A DNA stretch of 64,000 nucleotides from Hexactinellida sp. DTS-2022 (Eukaryota; Porifera; Hexactinellida), in contig JAPNXP010000004.1 in NCBI GenBank assembly GCA_028753945.1, positions 5,332,001 through 5,396,000 on the forward strand, read 5' to 3'. Position numbers and translations under genes: made by a program. The notes below the pieces were generated by a model. It saw only the letters and a list, made by a program, of their open reading frames with translations. It did not search any database and was not told where the DNA came from. Of this stretch, positions 33,515-42,900 are shown one piece after another (position 1 is the first letter of the stretch; every line of letters starts with the position of its first letter).

Positions 33515-34279
33515 ATGGCAGAATCAGTTAACACATCGCTTGACTGTCCAATTTGCTTCTCTCAAATAAGAACTAGAGGCGTTATTGAGTGCATGCATAC
33601 ATTCTGTGTTACTTGTATTACAGAATGGAGGGGCAACAAACAAACACAAAATTGTCCAATTTGTAAACACCCTTTCAAAGATATTTTACAAATAAAACAA
33701 AATGGGACTTCGAAAGTTTCACAACCAAATAGGAGTCATACCACTCGAGTTCGCATTCAAAGCAGACCAAGTATTCCACAATTTAGTTCGGAATGGCATG
33801 GGATAGAAAGTACTCTAAGCAACTTAAACCAATCCCAATTTGTTACTGCGTCGCTTCTAAGATCAATAAATTCTGAAATGTTACGTATGACAGAATCGTA
33901 CAATTCAAATGATAATAGTGCCACTCCTCCAATTGAAACTAACACCTTAACTGGTTCCGGAAGTAACACCTTAAGTGGTACCGGAAGTAACACCTTAACT
34001 GGTTCCGGAAGTAACACCTTAACTGGTACTGGAACTAACTTGGAGGAACAAACTTTAAACGATGATTTATTCGAATCACAATTGCAAGATGCACATGTGT
34101 CAAATACTGCTATACAGGGAACTGAAATAGTGAGTAATACAGATTTGGTACCAAATGAACAGTATTTTGCGCTATTTTTTTGTTCTTGCGGTAATTCATG
34201 GGAATCGACTAAAACCAGTTTTATAGATGAACCACAAAGTTGTCAAGTTTGTAAGCGAAATGTTATACCTGATTATTAA
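33515..34279 (+). CDS. RING-finger protein with C-terminal cysteine cluster
   Basis: 254 residues, one exon. A C3HC4-type RING spans about 12-50 (CPIC...CMHTFCVTC...CPIC), close to TOPORS-like RINGs, which suggests E3 ubiquitin ligase activity. The middle is low-complexity, with four units of the form NTLTGSGS (about residues 145-175) encoded by a 24-bp minisatellite. The C-terminus has FFCSCGNSWEST and QSCQVCKR, four cysteines in CxC...CxxC arrangement, resembling part of a 3CxxC/ZAR1-type zinc finger; that reading is tentative. It follows the NHL gene on the same strand. Confidence 0.85.
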   Translation: MAESVNTSLDCPICFSQIRTRGVIECMHTFCVTCITEWRGNKQTQNCPICKHPFKDILQIKQNGTSKVSQPNRSHTTRVRIQSRPSIPQFSSEWHGIESTLSNLNQSQFVTASLLRSINSEMLRMTESYNSNDNSATPPIETNTLTGSGSNTLSGTGSNTLTGSGSNTLTGTGTNLEEQTLNDDLFESQLQDAHVSNTAIQGTEIVSNTDLVPNEQYFALFFCSCGNSWESTKTSFIDEPQSCQVCKRNVIPDY

Positions 34280-35629
34280 ATCCTAATAAAAGTTGTTGTT
34301 GTTGTTGTTGTTGTTTACTTTCCCTTTGTATAGGTTCATTTTTACTTGACTATTGACTCTTGAAACCTTGATTATTATTCTTATTATTGTTGTTGTTGTT
34401 TATTTGAATTTATTTTTACTTTGTTGTCTAACTTTTAATTCACAGGATTTTCTGATTTGAGTTCCTATAACCAAATATAATTTGTGTAATTTGTATAATG
34501 GGTTTGTTATTGTCCTTTTAAATAATTTTGCAAACATACATAATTCAGGTAGGTAGGAAGTCATAGGGCCTTTCTTGTGCCGTTTTATAATCCGAGTTCT
34601 AATTACATTAATATATATTTAATTTTCTAGAAAATATGATTAATTAATCACATTTTGAAAGTATAGACAACAAGATTATAAGTTAATTTCCCTTTAAACA
34701 GGAAACTAATTTAAAAATTAATAATTTGACAGAAAAACAATGTGATGCTTCTTAATAATAGAATGTGTATTTTGAGAAATTGGTTTTGATAGCAATTTAT
34801 AGATTGGGTGCTTTTGGTAGCAAATCAAAGGTCTTAGTGTTAATTAACTTAATTAATTAATTAGACTTGTAAGGTAATTGTCAAAGGAAAATTAGAGCTT
34901 ATACACTATTTGAATGGAGTTTCTAACATAATTATCATCTATAGAATAACCTTGTGTGCATAATATACATTTTGGCGCGTACTAATTAATATTATTAGAC
35001 AATCAAGTTTATTATTATTTTAGGCGCATGTTTTCTGAAGTTTATTAAGCGATTAAATTTGAAATGTTTAGTCAGAAAAATTATGATTAGGCGCGTGTTG
35101 GGATCAAACTAGTAGCTAGCTAAAAGATTTACATTATTTTTATTCACATGATTTTTCTAAAAATATAAGTTTACTTGGCAAAGTAGATATCCTTTTTTGG
35201 TCCTAATTAACTTTATTTTTGTAAGGAAGTTATTTAGTTTGGTGAATCAAACAAATGATTGGTCGAATCCTTCTATAAATAACATACAAAATTAGTAAAT
35301 TACCTGAATAGTTTTTGACAATATTGTTGCTTGGCAATATAATCGTTCGATTGAAGTCTAATACTCAAAAGGAGAATACACAATTATAATGAAAGTAAAC
35401 TCCATCAATGGAAATGCTTAGTAGCAAATCATAAAGTCACATTTCTATTATGAGAATATTTCCACCAGTTGCTATTCATATATGTTTGTTAACCACGAGC
35501 AATTGCCTTTTGGAATTGTAAGTATTTATGGTTTGGAGACACAATCCGATGATTAAGTTACGTAATTAGTTGAAAAGTATAAATATATAATCATAACTAA
35601 AATCGAAAAACTAAATTGAAAATACTAAA
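34280..35629. other. Intergenic, AT-rich
   Basis: Two (GTT)n runs (34293-34315 and 34388-34400) near the left end. No MITE with recognisable ends and no coding frame. Confidence 0.6.
34285..34290 (+). terminator. Candidate polyadenylation signal
   Basis: AATAAA 6 bp after the RING stop codon, followed by a (GTT)6-7 run. Confidence 0.45.
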
Positions 35630-36565
35630 ATGGGTCAAGAAATTTCTAAGACGGATTACTATCAAGAATTCATAGTGTCACCAAAAGCATCACACTCAAG
35701 CATTGGTCACAGTCACAGTTTTCCTTCAACAACTGATTTATCTGAATCTGAGAAAAATTTCCTCGCAAACATATGTGAAGCAAGAAAAGTCACAAATGGA
35801 CCTAGTTTTTCAGCGCCTCAATTTAGATATACATTCAACCAATTAAATTCGCCAACAGATACAAGAGCGAGTTCATCTCAATCAATAAATTCCGCACCAG
35901 AATTGCTATCACCGAACTACAGTAGCCAATCAAACCACGCGCTATACCCGAAACCCCGTTTGTCATCCAGTCAGCCAGACCTGCATTTGATTGGGTGTCC
36001 CGCTCGCAAGCAGCGCGTTCTCCTGCTCGGCCTGGACGGGTCCGGGAAGAGTTCTCTCTTCCAAAGAATGCGAGACTCGAAGACCCGACCGGTGTCCCGA
36101 GAGGCGCCGCTGCCAACCGTAGCCTACAACGTGACGTCACTGGAGGTGGAGGGGCGCGCGTGCTCGCTGTGGGACGTGTCCGGGAGTCCGCTCACGCGGG
36201 AGCTCTGGAAGCACTACCTGAGTGGGACCGACTGTCTCCTCTGGCTGGTCGACAGTTCCGACGCGTCTCGACTCGAGGAGTCGCGCGCGCTGCTCCACAG
36301 AGTGACGTCACAGCGCGCGCTGCAGGGCGTGCCGCTTGTGGTCGTGGCCAGCAAGCAGGACCTGCCGACCGCGCGGACCCCCGCGGAGCTGGAAGAGCTG
36401 CTGCTGCTGACGGAGATTCGCGAGAAAGGACACTTCGTTAAGCTCGTCACCACCTCTGCCACCTCGGGCAAGGACACCAGGAAAGTCATGAGGAAAGTTA
36501 AGAAACTCTTGTGCAAAACCAAAAGCTCAAATTACGATAGCGATGTACCTAATGATTGTTTCTAA
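35630..36565 (+). CDS. Divergent ARF-like GTPase with long N-terminus (copy 2)
   Basis: 311 residues from MGQEISK (possible N-myristoylation). A Ser-rich N-terminal region of about 105 residues differs from copy 1. From KPRLSSSQPDLHLIG (about residue 108) to SSNYDS the protein is nearly identical to copy 1, with only a few substitutions in about 190 residues. G motifs: GLDGSGKSS (134-142), WDVSGS (181-186), SKQD (241-244), TSATSGKD. The loss of the catalytic Gln and of the NKQD Asn is shared by both copies, so it precedes the duplication or has been homogenised. The GC-rich tract starts and stops with the conserved tract. Confidence 0.88.
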   Translation: MGQEISKTDYYQEFIVSPKASHSSIGHSHSFPSTTDLSESEKNFLANICEARKVTNGPSFSAPQFRYTFNQLNSPTDTRASSSQSINSAPELLSPNYSSQSNHALYPKPRLSSSQPDLHLIGCPARKQRVLLLGLDGSGKSSLFQRMRDSKTRPVSREAPLPTVAYNVTSLEVEGRACSLWDVSGSPLTRELWKHYLSGTDCLLWLVDSSDASRLEESRALLHRVTSQRALQGVPLVVVASKQDLPTARTPAELEELLLLTEIREKGHFVKLVTTSATSGKDTRKVMRKVKKLLCKTKSSNYDSDVPNDCF

Positions 36566-36724
36566 CTTCGACAGTTCGACTCGACAAATGAGATTCCAGG
36601 GTTTAAACCACTTATTGTGTGTATTTATTAAACTTACTCTAATTATTTGGTATAATTTATTTAAGTCCATATTAACTGGAAATACTATATAGTTAGTATA
36701 ATTAATATCTAAGTTTAATAACTA

Positions 36725-36908
36725 CAGTATAACCTCGTTAATAGGAACACCAACGGACGGTAAAAATGTGTTCGCTTTACCCGGAGTTCGTATTAACCGG
36801 AGTAATACCCATTGAATAGCCATTGTAGGGACCTGATTTTGTGGAACTGTTTGTTCGTCTTATCGGGAAATTCGTATTAACCGTGTTCATACTAACGAGG
36901 TTCTACTG
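36725..36908. mobile_element. MITE family A, just upstream of ACTR8
   Basis: CAGTATAACCTCGTTAATAG to ACGAGGTTCTACTG; it ends 13 bp before the ACTR8 start codon. Confidence 0.85.
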
Positions 36909-36921
36909 TATTATTAGTATT

Positions 36922-39900
36922 ATGGCCGAGTTTGATATTGCCTCAAGTGAACCGATCAATTTCTTGGATTCAACCACAGATTTTGTTACACATGAACACG
37001 ACTCTATTCCTTCCTCCGACCCGATTAAGTTCGGAACTGAAATTGAAACTAAGTTGGATTTAGTTCTTGTTCTACAGCCCGGGTCTGCTAATCTGAGAAT
37101 CGGACGCGTCACAGACTCACAGCCAGAAATAGTACCACATGTAATCGCTTACAAACAGAACATAGCATGTTAGTGCAGTGGATGCCGGTTATAAGAACAT
37201 CGTCGGGAACTGTATATAATGTTCTTATAACCGGCATAAAGTATATAGGGTATATGGCAACCGTTTTCAGTAGAATGTTCTTATAACCGGTGTTCTTATA
37301 CCCGATATCTACTGTATATCAGTCTATTAACAAGGAAATTTTCTGTAAATCGATTTACAATTTATTACCCCAAAGACCTCTGATATTATAATTGGTAAAT
37401 TTAATTTATAATGTGACAAAATTTAAATCATTTGATTATTTAAAGTTTTGATTAACGAATCTAATTACAAAGTTTGTTATATAATTTAATTAAACTAACT
37501 TGAATTTAAATATAAATAGTTTACATGTAGGTTCGAAATGCTCTACAAAATTTAGAAAATCCTAGAATTTAATTGGTTAATAGAATTACTAAGAAGATTC
37601 GTAATCTCAATGGTCAATTAAAACCAATAAATTAATTTAAAAAACAAATTTCTTAACAAATAATTAATGTTTTCGGAAATTTAATGAGTTTAGGTAGCAA
37701 ATAAATTATAATGACAGTATTTACGTCAATAAATATTTGTTGTATCGGCTTACAGATGCATACATCATCCCAACTGTTACTATGGAAATGTAATGGAATG
37801 TAAATTATTCATTGACAACATTTAAGTCCGAGATATGCCCCCATTTATAAAGCAACTTTGGTTAGGAATTGAATTATAGGTAGATTCTAGAAATCTTGCT
37901 AATAATGTATTAATTAGAAAATGAGAACTCAATCTATTGAATGTAATTAATATGAAACTTATTCTGTTATAGTTTCAAATTACCTACTTCACTTTTCAGC
38001 TTTTTGAATTTGACTCTTTAACAATTAATTATCATTCGATTTAGTAGAATAATTAACTAACTGTTTGGTTTTGACAACCAATTCAACAATATTCCTTGCG
38101 TATAATTAAAACCCCTAAAATTACATTGCTAAATACCTGAAAATACATATACTAGAGTTTCTATTACACTTTTCTAGTTATTTCTTGTAGAATAATATTA
38201 TTGTACAATTTGCACTCATATTACATATTTCTTAAATTTAGCTCTAAGCAATATAATATTGCTCAAATAAATTCCTGGATATTGCATAAAATCTCGAGTC
38301 ATTACATTGTACTACCCATGTAATGTGCATAAACTGAAAACATTTCCATATATACAAAATCTAATCATTTAATTAATTGTATCTTCTTATTAACTGATAT
38401 AACTATGAATTAAATTGGAATTTTTTTTAAAAGAGTGAGTCAGAAAAGAGTCGAGCCAATATTAAATCCCCATAAACAAGGTTTAATATTCGGTTTGACT
38501 AAATATTATTGCCAAAATTGATATACGTATATCGTTAATTTTAAGATATATAACCTTTTACCTGAAGATAGAAATATTCGTATGAAAATTATAAAGATTT
38601 AATAATTACTAAATTGACAAATCATTTTATATAAAATCACAAGAGCATATATTCTCAGAAAAGGCGCCTGTATTTCTCTTACAGCCAATCAAATTCAGTT
38701 TAGAGTTCCAAAGCAAATTCATTGAATATGCATAATAGATTAGTTATACAATCAAAGGAGAACACATGCCTAAGTGGCACTGTTGTTGTTAGGTAGAATA
38801 AGTCAGATGATAGTACATTGTGCTACGTGATATAATGAATAATGCAGAATACTAAAAACATCTTATACAAATTAAAAAAATTATGTTTTGAGTGCGCAAG
38901 TTGGTACGTCTTTGCGGCTGAAAGTAATTTCTAAAATTCGGACATTTGAATCGGAGTTAATAAGAAATACAAACAAATTGTATTTAGAGAACATCGTTTC
39001 AATTTGGAAATTGCAATTTGTCGTGGCCATATTATTATTTGTTAAATGTTAATAAGCAATTTCTAAACAAATTGGGACACATTTATGTGTTGACAAACTG
39101 ATCAGAAATTTTTTGTTTTTTATTTAACTTTTTTTGATAATTGAAGGCTCCACAGTTTAATTAGTTTATAAATATAGCACAATACAATATTATATTATAT
39201 AACAAAAAATAACAAATAATTATTGACAAGAAAATATTTGTAGTCTGTAGTTATCGTTAAAAGACACAATTATGAATTTTAGATTTTCAGTTAGAACTAT
39301 TCCTTTAGGGAGATAAAGCATTCCCACTTCATGTCCATATTCCCCTATAGTGTGGAGGTGCGTCCCTTCTTTCGAGAATATTCTAACTTTATGATTCCGA
39401 TAATCACTGATCAGTAAATTCTGTTGTCTGTCCAAACAGAAGAAGCGAACTGATCCTATCTGCATTCCTGTACCCTGTGTGATTAGGGAGCGTATCTTCT
39501 CTCCTGCGTGAGAGAACACGAGTATACAGGGAGAGTCACTACAGAGCACGTACACCTCATCTGGTGTCAGTTTAACGTCACACGGGGATTCCATTGTTTG
39601 GTGCGTTATGGATCTTTGGAAGTGTAGGGAGTCATCTAGGACTTGGATTCTGTGGTTGTTAGAATCCGCTACGAACACATCTCCGTTGGTAGAGACGGAG
39701 AGTCCGAAAGGGCTATTGAACTGTCCCACACCAGATCCCTGACTCCCTAGGCTAGCGACGAGACGCATGTCAGCCTCTATTTTGAATCGGAACACATCGT
39801 CTACCCATATGTCCGTCACGTACAGGTTGTCTCGATGGATCGCTATACCCCATGGCCATCTCATATCTTGATGTCTGAAAGTATTTAGGAATTCGCCTGT

Positions 39901-42900
39901 CTCCGAGAAGATTGAGACTCTACCGGAACCAAACCCTTCTGCGACATAAATTAGATTTGAGTTCTCATCGATAGCGACACCACAAGGATTGAAGAGCTCT
40001 CCAGGAGCTTGTCCTTCCTTCCCGACAGCTACAATCGGTCTCATTTCTTGATATCGGGGTACAACGGGCACCTCCTCCTCGACTACCTCTCCCACACCTG
40101 CGATCACCTGCTCCAGGTGTCCACAGGTGCCTCGGAACACCACGCGTGTCTCGGGCTGGGGTACCCTCACCTCTGCTAGCGCTTGTTCTAGTTCCGCTAG
40201 GATTCGCTCCTGGGTCTCTCTCAGTTCGTTCATTTGGAGACGAGCTTCTATTTCTATTTTAGCTCCGATTAATTCTTGTTCTTTTCGCGCGCGGGCTATG
40301 GGCCTAGCGGCTATTTGGTCGCGTGTGTCGCGGTATGTGGTTAGGAGTGCCACTCGTCGCTGCTGGACACACATAATTATGCGGTCGAACAGTTGGTGTA
40401 TTTCCAACTCGACAGGGTCTACGGGGTGTATCGGGTCAGGGAATCGAACTGCCATTTTGTTATTATTTGCTAGTTAGCTAGTTAGTGCTATAGAAAGGAA
40501 AGTAGTTTGTTAGTAGAATGCAATAGAGAATGTGTCTCGTATCTTATAGCAGAGCTAGGTGGTGGAACTGAGTGGAATGTGGCATCTGTTTGTGTGCCGC
40601 CTCTTCTGATGCACATGGTGACTCCATCCAGTCAGGAATGTAGTGAAAGGAAATACTTTCATTTGTGAATAATTAGTTAATGCAGAGACAGCTCTGCTAG
40701 GATACCAGATAGCTCAAATGGAATGTGGCACAACCCAGTGCAAAGTACAAACTTACTTTCTTAGCTTAGAATCAAATTTCTTGCAATTCTTACAAAAAAA
40801 AAATTATTTTTATGAAATTATAATAGTCCCCTGAGGGTGGCTAAAATTAATAGCTAAAATTAATAACTACTCTTGGAGCATAACTATAATTTGGTTCCCT
40901 AAGGTATAAGTGCGTATTATTTCTATTTATAGGTACGCAGTTGAAAACAGCTGATGAGACTCTGCTATTCAATTTGGAGAGTGAGAATATAAACACCTAT
41001 AGCGAAATTAGAAAGCAATGTTTGGGAGAAATTTCTAGTTTCTTACAGGAAGTTAGACCCAAGGGAAATGTCACTCTACACCCCAAAAGGTTTGTTGTTG
41101 TTGTTGTTGTTATTATTGCTGCTATTACAGTGGATGCCGGTTATAAGCACATCGTCGGGAACTGCATATAATGTTCTTATAACCGACATAAATTATATAG
41201 GGTATATGGCAACCGTTTTCCAACATAGTGTTCTTATATCCGATATGTTCTTATAACCGGTGTGCTTATATCCGACATCTATTGTTGTTGTTGTTGTTTA
41301 CAAGTGTGTTTAGGCTCCGAGAGAAGAACGAGACGATAGAACAACAGGAGCTCCCAGAAGAGTCGGAAATAACATCAACAACAACAACACCTCCAAACAG
41401 ATTCTATACCGGAGAAGATGCGCTGCATATATCAACAGAATCTGCATACAGTGTACACTGGCCTATTAAACGCGGGAGGTTTAACGTAACTTCTAATCAG
41501 TCGGTGGAAATGGTGTTGCAATGTTTTGAGGATATTTGGGGTAGCGCTTTAAGAGATTTGTGTGGGACTGATGATTTTGGGGAATTTAAAATTCTGTTGT
41601 TGATACAGAATTTATTTGATAGACAGTAAGTTAATATGTAGGGAATTTCTCAATACTATAGTTATTAATCAAACAAACTAACAATCAAAAGAAACAAACA
41701 AACTAACAACCAAGTTGAACCAGCCAAACACAAACAACCAAACAAACAACAACCAACCAACCAAACAACAACTAAACAACCAACCAGCCAAACAAACAAA
41801 CAGACAAATAAACAACCAAACAAACAAACAAACAAATAAACAATAAACAACCAGCCAAACAAACAAACAGACAAATAAACAACAAACAACCAACCAACCA
41901 ACCAACCAAACAAAACTAATTCCATTTCTACATTTTTGAGCTACCCGGAACTAACTACCGGAACTAACTAACTGACTGTTATATTTCCAGGATTAACAGC
42001 TGTCATTCTGTAGAGAGGTTAAGCACATGGTGGATGTTTTGCTGACGCGACTAAAGTTTGCTAGCGTAGCTGTTCATCAGTCATCGGTGTGTGCAGCGTA
42101 TAGTTCCGGTGTTAGTTCCGGTTGTGTGGTTGATGTGGGAGATCAGACCATCAGTGTGGGTTGTATAGAAGATGGGATATCTAATCCGAACACGAGATTG
42201 GTGCTTAATTATGGAGGCAATGATGTTACACGGGCATTCTGGTGGCTAATCAATCAATCAGGTAGAGTTGTTGTTGTTGTTGTTGTTGTTGTTACAGTCA
42301 GGTCTGCTTATATGAACGAATGATTAATGCATTTAGTGCTCTGGGGGAAAATCTCCATTTCGTTAAAAAAAGCAGTTATTTCGCTATACAATTAGGTCTG
42401 CTTATTTTGAACAGTTTTCGTCTGCTTAATATTAAACTTTTTATTATGAACAAGCCCTATGGTCCCAATTTAACAACTTACATAGGGTTTGTATTTAAGT
42501 TGAGTTCGCTTATTATAAAGTATCTCTATTATGAACACAATTTAGGTCCCTTGAATGTTTATAATAAAAAAACCTGACTGAATTAGTATTTTGAAAATGC
42601 ACAAAATTATGGCGCCATGGTTAATTAATACAAAATCTAATAGTAATGGGAAAAAATATGGACTATGCATTTGACCATTATTTAGGCGCTAAAATTATGC
42701 CGCCTTAATAAACAATGGATAATGTGGTACTTAAACTATGGTGCAATGCGTGTATTATACAGCCATTTGTAAATACGCTCCTAATCCTGGTCTGATCCAA
42801 TTTTAATACATACGCCTAAATCACAAATTAATGTTACGGTATAGGAGAGGATTCCAAATTTTCGCGCTCCTAAATTCAAATTTTCCAAATATCTTGCTCC

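Noticed and set aside
36841-37173. A 110-residue free-standing gene
   Set aside because: The first 27 codons are MITE sequence; from 36922 it is exon 1 of ACTR8.
31605-40745. Retroposition as the origin of the second NHL copy
   Set aside because: About 290 bp of upstream DNA was duplicated too and no poly-A tail or target duplication is visible, so a DNA-level inverted duplication fits better.
41665-41925. Leu/Cys/Val-rich minus-strand frames resembling membrane proteins
   Set aside because: Translations of AAC/AACC simple repeat in an ACTR8 intron.
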